Program-made: the position numbers and the translations under genes
Notes under the pieces: generated by a model
Told to the model about the DNA's origin: nothing
Databases searched by the model: none
Seen by the model: the letters and a program-made list of their open reading frames with translations, nothing else
DNA from: a virus
Direction: 5' to 3' (one strand)
Length of the DNA stretch: 47,114 nt
Virus record (IMG/VR): IMGVR_UViG_3300027754_000153
Coordinates: 1 to 47,114 of that record
In this document: positions 8,196 to 17,717 of the stretch, in pieces
Numbering within the stretch: the stretch's first letter is position 1
Layout of the letters: each line of letters starts with the position of its first letter

Positions 8196-8628
8196 TGATC
8201 TCGCCTCTTTTGCACCACATGTGCAAGCAACTATGTTTGAAGGCATACTTGCGTCAGAGCCGACAAGGACAGTTGAAAGAGTTAAAGCCGCTTTCTTTTT
8301 AAGGAACGAGAAGTGGGATGCTTACTTAAAGTTGTGGACTACAAACCCACTTCCAGTAAAACATCTAAGTGATTCAATCCATAGGTTGGGAGTTGGTACA
8401 GAGGTGTATACATTGTTTCCTCCTGGTTTTGCTGAAGCAATTGACAGGTGGCTATTGAAGAAGGGGATATCAACAAACGTGGTTTCATTTGACAACATTG
8501 AAGACCTTGCTTTTGAGTTGCAGTTCAACAGAGGCATTGCAAAAATCTACACCGCAGATCAAGAACAGGCAAAGGTAATCGGCATGCGAGCAACAGTTGT
8601 GTCTACGACTACCTCGTGGTCTCTCTGA
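8185..8628 (+). CDS. Unknown protein between helicase loader and helicase
   Basis: 147 residues using ATG 8185 (11-base overlap with the loader); longer starts run far into that gene. I do not recognise the family. The C-terminal half reads like an alpha/beta fold: FAEAIDRWLLKKGISTNVVS, then DIEDLAFELQ-type helix and IAKIYTADQEQAKVIGMRATVV, a strand-helix-strand order reminiscent of HAD-like proteins but without their catalytic Asp motif in view. The stop overlaps the helicase ATG (TGATG), so it is probably co-translated replication machinery. Confidence 0.6.
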   Translation: MQGNDLASFAPHVQATMFEGILASEPTRTVERVKAAFFLRNEKWDAYLKLWTTNPLPVKHLSDSIHRLGVGTEVYTLFPPGFAEAIDRWLLKKGISTNVVSFDNIEDLAFELQFNRGIAKIYTADQEQAKVIGMRATVVSTTTSWSL

Positions 8629-9893
8629 TGGCTAGCGCAGAACAACTCTTAATTAGCAAGGTAGTTCAGGAGCAAGACCTTTCATACTCCTTGAAGCATG
8701 GCGTGAAAGCGCAATACTTTACTGCTGAGTGGGAAATTGTTTGGGAGTGGTTAGTTTCCTTTTGGAGAGAGCATGGAGAAGTTCCGACTACCCGTGCAAT
8801 CAAACAAGAGTTTGGTGACATCAAGTTTGTTGATGCAAAGGGTGAGCCATTTAGCGCCCTTGTTAATGAAATCTATGCTTCATATCGTCACCGCAACTTG
8901 GTTGAAGCAATGTCTGCTGCAATGCCTGCAATACAAAGTGGGGATACCACTGAGGCGTTTAAACTACTTGCTGCTGGAGTGCAAAAGGCTGGGGCAGATG
9001 TTGCTCGCCTACGAGATGTAAACCTTATTGAAACTTGGGAAGACCGAGTAAACAAGTACGATGAACTTCGTAAGATGCCTAATGCCATTCGTGGTATTCC
9101 TACAGGTATTCAGGGCCTTGACAGGATTACATCAGGGTTGCGCCCACAGCAGTTGATTACCTTTGTGGGTGAAGCCAAGAAGGGTAAGTCCTTGATGACC
9201 TTGATGATGGCTAATGCGGCTCACATTCACGGTAAGCGTCCACTCTTTGTATCTTTTGAAATGTCAGCAGAGGAGCAAGCAGCACGGTATGACGCAATCG
9301 TTGCCAAAGTTCCGTACAGCAACATTCTTCGTGCATCACTATCTGACCAAGAGTTTGAGCGTGTTCGTGAGACTCTGCGTATGCGTAAGAACATGCATCC
9401 ATTTGTGATTACAGAAGACACAGCATCTGTAACAACTGTTAGCGCACTAACCGCAAAGGTCAAGGAGTACCAACCTGACATTTTGTTTATTGACGGTGTG
9501 TACTTGATGGATGATGAACAGGGTGAGCCAAAGGGAAGCCCACAAGCATTAACAAATATTACTCGTGCATTAAAAAGGCTTGCACAAAACCAAGACATTC
9601 CAGTCGTTGGAACTACTCAGGTTTTGTCATGGAAGTTGGGTAACAAGAAATCACGCCGTGTAACGGCTGACTCCATTGGTTACACTTCTTCTTTTGCTCA
9701 GGACTCTGACTTGGTACTAGCAGTGGAGTCAGACCCTGATATTGAAAACCAGGGAATCATTCGTGTTGTCTTGGCTCGTTCTGCACCACTAGGTGAAATC
9801 AGAATTAACTGGGATTGGAATAACATGGACTTTACAGAAGTAGGAGAAGAAGGCGATGATAAGGACGATGACAGGGACAACTGGTATTACTGA
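8628..9893 (+). CDS. dnaB: DnaB-like replicative helicase
   Basis: 421 residues from ATG 8628 (an in-frame GTG at 8616 is also possible). Residues 1-120 are the helical N-terminal domain; a linker follows, then the RecA-like domain from about 157 (GIPTGIQGLDRITSGLRPQQ). Walker A is GEAKKGKS at about 181-188, motif H1a LFVSFEMSAEE at about 206, and Walker B DILFIDG at about 284-290. It would unwind DNA 5'-3' as a hexamer at the fork, with the loader and primase encoded on either side. The acidic C-terminus (GEEGDDKDDDRDN) is unusual. Confidence 0.92.
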   Translation: MASAEQLLISKVVQEQDLSYSLKHGVKAQYFTAEWEIVWEWLVSFWREHGEVPTTRAIKQEFGDIKFVDAKGEPFSALVNEIYASYRHRNLVEAMSAAMPAIQSGDTTEAFKLLAAGVQKAGADVARLRDVNLIETWEDRVNKYDELRKMPNAIRGIPTGIQGLDRITSGLRPQQLITFVGEAKKGKSLMTLMMANAAHIHGKRPLFVSFEMSAEEQAARYDAIVAKVPYSNILRASLSDQEFERVRETLRMRKNMHPFVITEDTASVTTVSALTAKVKEYQPDILFIDGVYLMDDEQGEPKGSPQALTNITRALKRLAQNQDIPVVGTTQVLSWKLGNKKSRRVTADSIGYTSSFAQDSDLVLAVESDPDIENQGIIRVVLARSAPLGEIRINWDWNNMDFTEVGEEGDDKDDDRDNWYY

Positions 9894-10785
9894 TGTAGCA
9901 GATGTGCTACGCCAACTTGGTGTGGACGTTCGGCGTATCGGAGAGCAAGAGATTTCTGCTTGCTGCCCAGTGCACTACAAGCGAACAGGGAAAGCAGATG
10001 GCTCTCCTTCGTGGTCAATGAATGCCAACACAGGGCTATGGCTTTGCTATTCCTGTGGTGCCAAAGGAACTCTTTCTTCGCTTGTGTCTGAACTGACTGG
10101 CGAGAGTGACTCAATCATTGCAGTGCACACGTTCCTTGTGTCTAGTGGTTTAGATCGCATGCATACGACTCAGGCTATTGAAAAGCGTCCAGTAGTTGAC
10201 TGGAAGGTGTTTAGCGCTTTTCCTGCGCCATCGGATAGGTGGATTAAGACTCGTGGAATTGATCGTGAATCCGCAAAGAAGTATGGGATTAGGTTTGTAG
10301 AGGACAAGCAGACTTGGATTCTTCCTATTGTTTCCCCAATGGGGGAGTTGGACGGATGGCAAGAAAAAGAAGCATCACGGGTGCGTAACTACCCAATTGG
10401 TGTTAAGAAGTCAGAAACACTCTTTGGTCTTGACAAGGCAGACAGTAATATTGGGATCCTTGTGGAGTCCCCATTGGATGTAGCACGTATCGCTACAGTG
10501 ATGACTGGGGTAAGTGGTGTGGCTTCTTTTGGGGCGCACATCAGCAAGCAACAGATTTCATTGTTGGTTGAGCATTTTGATGGGTTAATTGTTGCCTTGG
10601 ATAATGATGATGCAGGGATTAATTCTGCTAAACGCTTAAAGAAGTTACTTCCAGCCTTTAGGCATGGTGTAAACTGGTTGCACTACGCACACACGGACGC
10701 AAAAGACATCGGTGACATGACACACGAACAAATCATTACGGCAGTTACTCAAGCATCGGTATTCCCTTGGTGGCTCAATGTTTAA
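9856..10785 (+). CDS. DnaG-like primase with CHC2 zinc finger and Toprim core
   Basis: 309 residues. ATG 9856 is favoured by the site GGAGAAGAAGG just upstream and overlaps the helicase by 38 bases; ATG 9868 is the alternative. Zinc ligands C37-x2-H40 and C64-x2-C67 form the CHC2 ribbon. The Toprim domain shows the catalytic Glu in ILVESPLDVA (about E204) and the acidic pair in VALDNDDAG (about 249-252). A C-terminal helicase-interaction domain is missing, so it is shorter than bacterial DnaG. It would lay primers for the fork. Confidence 0.88.
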   Translation: MIRTMTGTTGITDVADVLRQLGVDVRRIGEQEISACCPVHYKRTGKADGSPSWSMNANTGLWLCYSCGAKGTLSSLVSELTGESDSIIAVHTFLVSSGLDRMHTTQAIEKRPVVDWKVFSAFPAPSDRWIKTRGIDRESAKKYGIRFVEDKQTWILPIVSPMGELDGWQEKEASRVRNYPIGVKKSETLFGLDKADSNIGILVESPLDVARIATVMTGVSGVASFGAHISKQQISLLVEHFDGLIVALDNDDAGINSAKRLKKLLPAFRHGVNWLHYAHTDAKDIGDMTHEQIITAVTQASVFPWWLNV

Positions 10786-12322
10786 AGGAACTCTGTATCC
10801 TTTTCAAGAAGAAGCCACGGAACAGATGGTTGATCGTGGTCAGATGCTCTTGGCCCTTGTGATGGGTGCTGGTAAAACTATTACCACAATTGCGGCTATT
10901 GAAAGCCTTCAAGAATCAGGAGAAGTTTCCAAGACTCTTGTTGTTGTTCCATCTTCATTGAAGTATCAATGGGATCGTGAAATCAAAAGGTTTACTGATT
11001 CATCTTGCATTGTTATTGACGGTGGTGCAGCAGCAAGAAAGAAGTTGTGGAGAACTGCGATCAGTGCTCAATACGTCATTGTGAATCCAGAGTCACTTGC
11101 TAATGACCTTGCTCATTTTGAAAAACATAAGTTTGATGCGATTGTTGTAGATGAAGCCACAATGATTAAAACACCACGAGCAAAGCGTTCCCGCTTGATA
11201 AAGCGACTTGGTAAAAAGTATCATTACAGGTTTGCGCTTACAGGACAACCTATTGAAAATCGCCCAGAAGAACTGTTCTCCATTATGGAGTTTGTTGACC
11301 CAGCGATACTAGGTAAGTTTGAAGTGTTTGATAGAACTTTTATTGAACGAGATCACTTTGGTAAACCAAAAAGGTATCGGAACTTAAAGTCATTACACAC
11401 AAGTATGGAAACTGTAATGATTCGCAAGACCCGTGAGGACATTGCTGACCAGTTACCTGTAGTAATCCAACAAGTAGTTCCCGTACCATTTGACCCTTTT
11501 GGCGCTTCAACCTACAGAAAACTCTCTGATGACTTGCTTAATGCTATTCAGAAAGCAATGACAGAGCATGGAAGAGGTTTTGACTTGTGGGCGCACTACT
11601 ACGGAAACAATAAAGGCATGGAAGCCCAAGGTGACATTATGTCCAGGCTTACTACTCTTCGCATGTTCTGTGATAACCCCGCCTTAGTAAAGATGTCAGC
11701 AGAGATGTATTTGGATGCCAAGAATGATCAAGGTAGTAAGCATGCTTCTCAAGTTGTAACTCAAGGATTAATTCAAGATAACTTCAACACACCAAAACTT
11801 GATGCAGTAATTCAATACATTACAGATGTCTTGGAAGAAGATCCAAAGAACAAAGTAGTGTTGTTCTCATTTTTTAAAAACAACCTACGGTTACTTCAGC
11901 AAGCAACCAAGGACGTTACACGGAGTGTTTTGTTTATGGGTGGGATGGACATGCTGGATAGGGATAAGTCCAAACAGCAATTCTCCACCGACCCAAACAC
12001 TCGTTTGTTTTTATCATCGGATGCTGGTGGTTATGGTGTAGACCTACCTATTGCCAACTACCTTATTTCCTATGACCTTCCGTGGAGCGCTGGGAAACTG
12101 GATCAAAGAGAAGCCAGAATCATTAGGTTGTCATCTGAGTTCCCACACGTTAACATCGTGTCATTCGTTATGAAGGGCAGTATTGAGGAAAGACAATACG
12201 AGATGCTGCAAGAAAAACGGGGAATCAATAAAGCATTTATTGATGGTGGTTATGATAATAAGGGAAGTTTCCAATTAAACCTAGGTGCTCTTTCAGAGTT
12301 CCTACGACACAACGAGGTATGA
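10778..12322 (+). CDS. SNF2-type superfamily 2 DNA helicase/translocase
   Basis: 514 residues, start overlapping the primase stop. Motif I is MGAGKT (about 29-34), motif II VVDEAT (about 123-128), motif III ALTGQPIENR. The C-terminal helicase lobe ends with SYDLPWSAGKLDQREARIIRL, matching the SNF2 motif V/VI region. Such phage proteins sit in replication operons and may act in recombination-dependent replication or fork remodelling. A second SNF2-like protein is encoded at 43.0 kb. Confidence 0.88.
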   Translation: MFKGTLYPFQEEATEQMVDRGQMLLALVMGAGKTITTIAAIESLQESGEVSKTLVVVPSSLKYQWDREIKRFTDSSCIVIDGGAAARKKLWRTAISAQYVIVNPESLANDLAHFEKHKFDAIVVDEATMIKTPRAKRSRLIKRLGKKYHYRFALTGQPIENRPEELFSIMEFVDPAILGKFEVFDRTFIERDHFGKPKRYRNLKSLHTSMETVMIRKTREDIADQLPVVIQQVVPVPFDPFGASTYRKLSDDLLNAIQKAMTEHGRGFDLWAHYYGNNKGMEAQGDIMSRLTTLRMFCDNPALVKMSAEMYLDAKNDQGSKHASQVVTQGLIQDNFNTPKLDAVIQYITDVLEEDPKNKVVLFSFFKNNLRLLQQATKDVTRSVLFMGGMDMLDRDKSKQQFSTDPNTRLFLSSDAGGYGVDLPIANYLISYDLPWSAGKLDQREARIIRLSSEFPHVNIVSFVMKGSIEERQYEMLQEKRGINKAFIDGGYDNKGSFQLNLGALSEFLRHNEV

Positions 12323-12323
12323 C

Positions 12324-12746
12324 ATGGCACAGATTGTAAGAGAGACACCAGCAGGGCAAGAGTACGACTCAGCAACATTGCGAAAGTTGATTGACGAATA
12401 CAAAAACCACAAGGCACTTATAGAGTCCACACAAAAGCGTGTTGATGGTTTTAAGGAATCACTTACTACCTACCTCACATCTTTTGGCAAGCCTGACGAA
12501 AAGGGAAACCTTTGGATTGAACTTGGTGATGTTGAGTTAAAGCGTGAGCGCAGGATTTCCAAATCGTTTAACTCGTCTGCGGCAGAAGCATGGGCTAAAC
12601 AAAATGGTCATTGGGATACTGTCAAAGAAGTAATTGAAGTTCTTAGCGAAGATAAGTTGCTGGGCCTTGCTTGGAATGATGATGCCATTCAAGAGTTGAT
12701 TAAATCGTTTTACGTAGAGAAAGAAACATGGGCGCTGAAAGTTTAA
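12324..12746 (+). CDS. Unknown coiled-coil protein, possibly Gam/Gp157-like
   Basis: 140 residues from ATG 12324 (site ACGAGG), directly after the helicase stop. The N-terminal half is a predicted helical coil (TLRKLIDEYKNHKALIESTQ, KRVDGFKESLTTYL), then a beta hairpin (KGNLWIELGDVELKRERRIS) and a helical tail. The coil-then-hairpin order is reminiscent of Gam-like nuclease inhibitors or siphovirus Gp157 proteins, but the similarity is weak and only a suggestion. Its position fits a recombination accessory role. Confidence 0.5.
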   Translation: MAQIVRETPAGQEYDSATLRKLIDEYKNHKALIESTQKRVDGFKESLTTYLTSFGKPDEKGNLWIELGDVELKRERRISKSFNSSAAEAWAKQNGHWDTVKEVIEVLSEDKLLGLAWNDDAIQELIKSFYVEKETWALKV

Positions 12747-13147
12747 ACGATTACCCTGGTAAGACAGCCCCTAGAAACAGAGGCAAGAAAAAGCCAGCAC
12801 GGATTGAAGATCCTTTTGCTGTCTTGCATACAGTCACGTTTACTATTAGAGGTGAGGAAGTAAGTTTTTATACTGTTGGAGAAGTTGCCAAAGCCTTAAA
12901 TAGAAAACCAGGAACTATTCGTAAGTGGGAAACACTTGGGTTTATCCCAACTGCGACATTTAGAACACCACCACCCGAAGGACAACAAATTCCTGGAAAA
13001 GTTACTAAAGGTCGTAGACTTTACAGCAGAAGTCAGGTAGAGTTACTCATCTACTCAGTACAGCATTTTGGTTTGGATAATCCCCAACCCAATAAAGCGA
13101 ACTGGCTAGGTTTTAAAAAGCACATCAAGGAAAACTGGATTAAGTAA
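12728..13147 (+). CDS. MerR-like helix-turn-helix DNA-binding protein
   Basis: 139 residues, ATG 12728, overlapping the previous gene by 19 bases. A basic N-terminus (NRGKKKPAR) precedes a MerR/excisionase-type winged helix: VSFYTVGEVAKALNRKPGTI, then RKWETLGFIP, and GRRLYSRSQVELLIY. MerR-like folds bind DNA through the helix-turn-helix and wing. No effector-binding domain follows; the C-terminal 35 residues are short helices. Likely a phage regulator or accessory replication factor. Confidence 0.75.
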   Translation: MGAESLNDYPGKTAPRNRGKKKPARIEDPFAVLHTVTFTIRGEEVSFYTVGEVAKALNRKPGTIRKWETLGFIPTATFRTPPPEGQQIPGKVTKGRRLYSRSQVELLIYSVQHFGLDNPQPNKANWLGFKKHIKENWIK

Positions 13148-13178
13148 AAACCCCAAACAGAAAGCAGAGAAAGCACAA

Positions 13179-13904
13179 ATGACAACTAACAGATACGATG
13201 ACTTTGAAGATGACGAACAGGAGTTTCCAACTCCTGCACCCTCAAAGGGAAAAACTCAAGTAGTGGCAAAGCCAGTAGTTGAATCAGAAGTAGAGCGCAC
13301 AGAAGTTGCACAAGTTACTCGGACCATTAAACGTGGTTGGGGTGCAGCAGACCGTGTTCAAGAAGCAGCATCACCATACGCACAGCGTTTCAAGGTAACT
13401 GAGGACACACAAGTCATCAAGTTCTTGGAAGACGAGCCATATGCATCGTTCCGTACACACTGGATTGATGGTCGCCAAGGCCAAAAGTCATTTGTATGTT
13501 TGCACGATGACCCAAATGGTTGCCCATTGTGTGACTCAGGTAATCGCCCAAGCACAAAGTTTGCATTTAACATTGCACTTCTTGCTAACGGTGAAGAACC
13601 AGTAGTTAAGTCGTTTGAAGTTGGCGTTCGTTTGATTGACCAACTGAAGAACTTCCATCTTGACCCACGTCAAGGACCACTGTCCAAGAATTACTGGGCA
13701 GTATCCAAGACTGGCAAGGGAGCACAAACACAAACTATCTTGCAGATGGTTCGTGAGCGTGACCTTGAAGAGTGGAACTTGACTGCGTTTACTGAAGACA
13801 CCATGAAGGTCTTGTTGAACAACGCATACGACCCAAGCATTATTCAAATTCCAACACGCTCAGAGTTGTTGGAAGTTGCTACCGAATTACTTGACGCTCG
13901 GTAG
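13179..13904 (+). CDS. Zinc-containing ssDNA-binding protein (T4 gp32-like)
   Basis: 241 residues from ATG 13179. An acidic disordered N-terminus and linker (DDFEDDEQEFPTPAPSKGKT) precede a core beginning YAQRFKVTEDTQVIKFLEDE. The cluster C-L-H-D-D-P-N-G-C-P-L-C is the zinc site of gp32-like single-strand binding proteins, followed by strands (FAFNIALLANG, VKSFEVGVRLIDQLK). Position just upstream of the polymerase supports the role: coating single-stranded DNA during replication and recombination. Confidence 0.75.
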   Translation: MTTNRYDDFEDDEQEFPTPAPSKGKTQVVAKPVVESEVERTEVAQVTRTIKRGWGAADRVQEAASPYAQRFKVTEDTQVIKFLEDEPYASFRTHWIDGRQGQKSFVCLHDDPNGCPLCDSGNRPSTKFAFNIALLANGEEPVVKSFEVGVRLIDQLKNFHLDPRQGPLSKNYWAVSKTGKGAQTQTILQMVRERDLEEWNLTAFTEDTMKVLLNNAYDPSIIQIPTRSELLEVATELLDAR

Positions 13905-13909
13905 TTCGC

Positions 13910-15961
13910 ATGCTCCATACGGTACATACCGTAGAGGAATTGCGAAACCTTGTTGAGGTAGTTACAAAAGCAGGAGAGTTTGCTTTTGACGTGGAATCCC
14001 GTGGGGTTCTTGAGAGACATGATGATCTTCATAAACTTTTTTTAAAAGAGTGTAAGGAGCACATTGCAACTCTCAAGAATCCAGGGGAATCCATTGTTGC
14101 TAGTTCCACGGAAACAATTCGTTCTAGGTACATGAAACAATTAGCCTTGGATCCACTTCGTAATGAAGTGTTTTGGATTAGCATTGCCACACTTGGTCAC
14201 TCGTGGGCTATTCCTATGGGGCACAAACTTGGAGAAGTAATTGTTCCAGAGGAACGTGGTGATGGTACAACTGTCCCACCATCGGGATACCGTAAGTTCT
14301 TAGCAAGTGGTGGGGAGTCAATGGCTAAGGCTAAGTATGTAATTCCAGGTGAGTATTCTGCTCCACCTGAGCAACTGTCTCGCTCAGTGGTGTTTGAGGA
14401 ACTACGCCCTTTATTTTTTAGTGACCTTGTTAAAGTTGGTCACAACGTAAAGTTTGATGCTCGCTCCATTCAAAAGTATTACGGAGAGTTACCACCAGGT
14501 CCGTACATGGATACCATGATTCTTCAGCACTTGGAAGATGAGAATTCAATATCGTTTTCCCTTACCAACTTAGTTGCTCAGAACTTTGGTGGTCATGATG
14601 CTTACGCCAAAGAAGGAAAGTTGGGTGCTGTTATTGACACTGTGCCCTTTAGTACTGCTGCAAGGTATGTGCACCTAGATGCTCGCTGGACGTGGTTGTT
14701 GTATAGCAAACTTATGGCTAAATTGCGCCTTACAGAATCCCTTGCACCTGCCCTTAAGCAAGACATGGAAGTGCTACGAGTGATTATGACTATGGAAGAT
14801 GAGGGTATTACTGTCAAGACCAGTGCCCTTAAGGACTTGCGTAAAGAGTTAGAGATTAAACAACGTGACTGTCTTCTTGAAATTGTTGATATGTCCTACG
14901 CTGGCTTCAACCCTGACTCCAATAAAGATAAACAAAACTACTTGTTTAACAAAAAGCGTGAGGGTGGTTTAGGTCTAAAGCCCTATAAAACAACTCCTAA
15001 AGGCGCTCCATCTGTAGATATGGAAGCCTTAGAGAAGTTGCGAGATGCTCACCCACTCATTCCACTCTTGATTAGTTACTCTGAATTGCAGAAGTTGAAG
15101 TCAACATATGTTGATGGCTTGATCCCCAAGTTAAACAACGGTAAGTTGCACCCTTCATACAACTTGCATAGGACTGCAACTGGTCGTCTATCTTCTAATG
15201 ACCCTAACTTGCAGAACATTCCACGAGACTCCAGCATTAGGAGTTTGTTTGTACCGCCTCCTGGGTACACGATGTTGGTGGCTGACTATGATCAGATTGA
15301 ACTCCGAGTTATGGCTATGTTTAGCCAAGACCCACAACTTCTTCGCATCTTTAGAAATAATGAAGACATTCACGCTGCAACAGCAGCAGCAGTGTTTAAG
15401 AAAGATTTGTCAGAAGTAACCTCAGAAGAACGACAGATTGGTAAGGGAGTGAACTTTCTTACTGCCTACGGTGGTGGTTCTGGAAAACTTGCTAGAACTA
15501 CTGGTATTGCTGATGAGCATGCTGAGGAGATTCTTAACTCCTATTATAAGAGTTTCTCTGGGTTGACCAAGTGGAAACAGGTTGCTATTGCTGTGGCTAC
15601 AAAATCAGGTTATGTATCTACATTGAGTGGTAGGCGTAGAAGACTTCCTGGTTTGACACTTAGTAGGCAGTTTGAGGTGTCTCGTGCACAAAGGCAAGCC
15701 ATCAATGCAATCATTCAAGGAAGTGCCGCAGACATCTGCAAGCAAGCCATGATTGACGTAGATACTGCATTTAGAGGTACAGATACTAAAATGCTCGTAC
15801 AAGTGCATGACGAACTTATTGTAATTACCCCTAAAGATCAAGAAGAAACTGCAATGAATACTCTGATTTCGGCAATGGGTCACGACAGGAGTATTATGGG
15901 GGTGACACTAAAAGTGTCTTGCCATGCGGCAACTAGTTGGGCGGAGGCAAAAGGAAAATGA
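13910..15961 (+). CDS. DNA polymerase I (family A) with 3'-5' exonuclease domain
   Basis: 683 residues. The N-terminal proofreading domain has Exo I FAFDVES (about 25-30), Exo II VGHNVKFDARSI and Exo III YVHLDARWTWLLY. Polymerase motif A is VADYDQIELR (about 457-467), motif B RQIGKGVNFLTAYG (from about 506) and motif C VHDE (about 632-635). No 5'-3' exonuclease domain is present. In motif B the Phe after Asn (Phe762 in E. coli Pol I) is kept, but the following Gly is Leu, and the first Arg pair is R-Q rather than R-R. Replicative polymerase of the phage. Confidence 0.93.
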   Translation: MLHTVHTVEELRNLVEVVTKAGEFAFDVESRGVLERHDDLHKLFLKECKEHIATLKNPGESIVASSTETIRSRYMKQLALDPLRNEVFWISIATLGHSWAIPMGHKLGEVIVPEERGDGTTVPPSGYRKFLASGGESMAKAKYVIPGEYSAPPEQLSRSVVFEELRPLFFSDLVKVGHNVKFDARSIQKYYGELPPGPYMDTMILQHLEDENSISFSLTNLVAQNFGGHDAYAKEGKLGAVIDTVPFSTAARYVHLDARWTWLLYSKLMAKLRLTESLAPALKQDMEVLRVIMTMEDEGITVKTSALKDLRKELEIKQRDCLLEIVDMSYAGFNPDSNKDKQNYLFNKKREGGLGLKPYKTTPKGAPSVDMEALEKLRDAHPLIPLLISYSELQKLKSTYVDGLIPKLNNGKLHPSYNLHRTATGRLSSNDPNLQNIPRDSSIRSLFVPPPGYTMLVADYDQIELRVMAMFSQDPQLLRIFRNNEDIHAATAAAVFKKDLSEVTSEERQIGKGVNFLTAYGGGSGKLARTTGIADEHAEEILNSYYKSFSGLTKWKQVAIAVATKSGYVSTLSGRRRRLPGLTLSRQFEVSRAQRQAINAIIQGSAADICKQAMIDVDTAFRGTDTKMLVQVHDELIVITPKDQEETAMNTLISAMGHDRSIMGVTLKVSCHAATSWAEAKGK

Positions 15962-16320
15962 ATACAGTTGCAGAGAAGCGAAACTTTTGTTTAATGCTGT
16001 CATTACCATCGGGTCAAGAGTTGGCTCAACACATGGGATTGACACCTCCATCCATTGAAGTACAGGCTATGGAAACTGATCTAATTAACTCACAATGGGA
16101 CATGCTTCATGAGTTTGGTGTGTACGATGAGATAGAAGAAGCGGTAGATTGGTTTACCGAAGTGTTAGAAGTAACTATGGATACTGAAGAAAAGCCCACA
16201 TCTAAGATGATTGATGGTTCTAAGACTGTCCTGTTGTCCTACGGTATGGCATTAGTTCAAAAGTTATTAGAGAGTAATGTTATTGCTTTAATTGCGGAGG
16301 GAGAATATAACTATGAGTAG
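15958..16320 (+). CDS. Unknown protein, 120 aa
   Basis: ATG 15958 overlaps the polymerase stop (ATGA); the longer in-frame GTG start is less likely. The sequence is mostly helical (ELAQHMGLTPPSIEVQAMET, QWDMLHEFGVYDEIEEAVDW, VLLSYGMALVQKLLESNVIA) and acidic. No motif recognised. It is embedded between polymerase and recombinase genes and presumably translated with them. Confidence 0.6.
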   Translation: MNTVAEKRNFCLMLSLPSGQELAQHMGLTPPSIEVQAMETDLINSQWDMLHEFGVYDEIEEAVDWFTEVLEVTMDTEEKPTSKMIDGSKTVLLSYGMALVQKLLESNVIALIAEGEYNYE

Positions 16321-16681
16321 TTGGTGGGATAACAAGTTAAACAACAAGGCAACAGTGAGTAGACCATCTGCTCCTGTTACAACCAATCATATTTTGCCAG
16401 CGCTACAACAACAGGCTCGTGCAGTAGTTCAAGCATCAGAGCAAGCAAGACCTGTTCCTGATGCTGACGGAAAGATTGATATGGGTACTGCACTGCGCTC
16501 ATGGAAGGGTGGAGAAGCACAACGCTTGGATGGGGATTTAACTTGTCCAAGATGTGGAGGAAAGAACGTATTTAGTCGTGCAAATGCATCAGCAGGTGGT
16601 AAAGTACCTGCACCGAGATGCTTTGAATGCGGCTGGAATGGCGTGTATGAACAAGCGGATCAGGTATCGTGGACAGTCTAA
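16313..16681 (+). CDS. Zinc-ribbon protein
   Basis: 122 residues from ATG 16313, site GGAGGGAG. The C-terminal third has a clear zinc ribbon: L-T-C-P-R-C-G-G-K-N ... R-C-F-E-C-G-W-N-G (two CxxC pairs about 24 residues apart). The N-terminal half is Ala/Gln-rich and probably flexible. Ribbons of this form occur in primases and phage nucleic-acid-binding proteins, but no enzymatic domain is attached. Likely a DNA or RNA binder within the replication operon. Confidence 0.7.
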   Translation: MSSWWDNKLNNKATVSRPSAPVTTNHILPALQQQARAVVQASEQARPVPDADGKIDMGTALRSWKGGEAQRLDGDLTCPRCGGKNVFSRANASAGGKVPAPRCFECGWNGVYEQADQVSWTV

Positions 16682-16694
16682 CTAGGAGCATCAC

Positions 16695-17717
16695 ATGGAC
16701 AAAAATTGGGACAGCCTTTCTTCAATCGTTAACGCTGTAAACAAACAACATGGTTTAGGTACAATCGTCAAAGGAAGTGATACCAGAGGCAAACTTGGTC
16801 GTATCACTACAGGTGTCTTGTCATATGACTTGATGCTGGGCGGGGGATGGCCTGTAAACCAGTGGTCTGAAATCATTGGTGATGAATCATCAGGGAAAAC
16901 TGCTCTTGCATTTAAGACCATTGCAGAGAATCAAAAGTTAAATCCTGACTTTATTGCTGTGTGGGTTGCTGCTGAGGAGTTTGTCCCTGAGTACGCAGAG
17001 TCCATTGGTGTTGACTTGGATCGTTTGTATGTTGTTGAAACAAACATCATGGAGCATGCTTACAACTTAGTTATCAACTTGATGGCACAACGAGCAGCAG
17101 ACATGATTGTTATTGACTCCTTGCCAGCGCTTGTTCCTGGGGATGAGTCGGAGAAGACAATGGACGAATACACCGTAGGTTTAGGTGCTCGCCTTACATC
17201 TAAGTTCTTCCGTAAGTCCTCTGAGGCACAGAAGCGGTCTTTGATTGAGGATGAACGAACCTGCACAGGGTTGATGATTAACCAGTGGAGACAAAAGATT
17301 GGTGTGATGTGGGGAGACAATCGCACAACACCAGGTGGTTTAGCCAAGAACTTTGCATACTTTTGCCGTGTTGAGGTACGCCGAGATGAATGGTTAAAGG
17401 ATAAAGACGAAGTAGTTGGGCAGACAATCAAGGCTCGTACACTTAAGAATAAGACATACCGCCCAAACCAATCAGCAGTGATTGATTTCTATTTTGCTCA
17501 GACACAAGGATTTGACATAGGAGACTTTGATGTACTTAAAGACACGATCAATATTGGTATCGCTATTGAGGTTATTACTCGTGCTGGGGCTTACTACTCG
17601 TTTGGTGAAGGTCGTTGGCAAGGTAAAGAAAAGATGCTTGAAGCGTTCCGACAAGATGTGGGAATGAAGGATCAATTAGTTGCTGCTGTTGAGAAGCATT
17701 ATGGTGTGGCACGGTGA
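16695..17717 (+). CDS. RecA/UvsX-like recombinase
   Basis: 340 residues. Walker A is GDESSGKT (about 62-69), Walker B IVIDSLPAL (about 138-146). TTGVLSYDLMLGGGWP precedes Walker A as in RecA-type recombinases, and the strand containing LMINQWRQKIGVMWGDNRTT corresponds to the L2-region lead-in. It lacks the long N-terminal helix and extended C-terminal domain of bacterial RecA. It would catalyse strand exchange, feeding the nearby Cas4-like nuclease and resolvases. Confidence 0.88.
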   Translation: MDKNWDSLSSIVNAVNKQHGLGTIVKGSDTRGKLGRITTGVLSYDLMLGGGWPVNQWSEIIGDESSGKTALAFKTIAENQKLNPDFIAVWVAAEEFVPEYAESIGVDLDRLYVVETNIMEHAYNLVINLMAQRAADMIVIDSLPALVPGDESEKTMDEYTVGLGARLTSKFFRKSSEAQKRSLIEDERTCTGLMINQWRQKIGVMWGDNRTTPGGLAKNFAYFCRVEVRRDEWLKDKDEVVGQTIKARTLKNKTYRPNQSAVIDFYFAQTQGFDIGDFDVLKDTINIGIAIEVITRAGAYYSFGEGRWQGKEKMLEAFRQDVGMKDQLVAAVEKHYGVAR

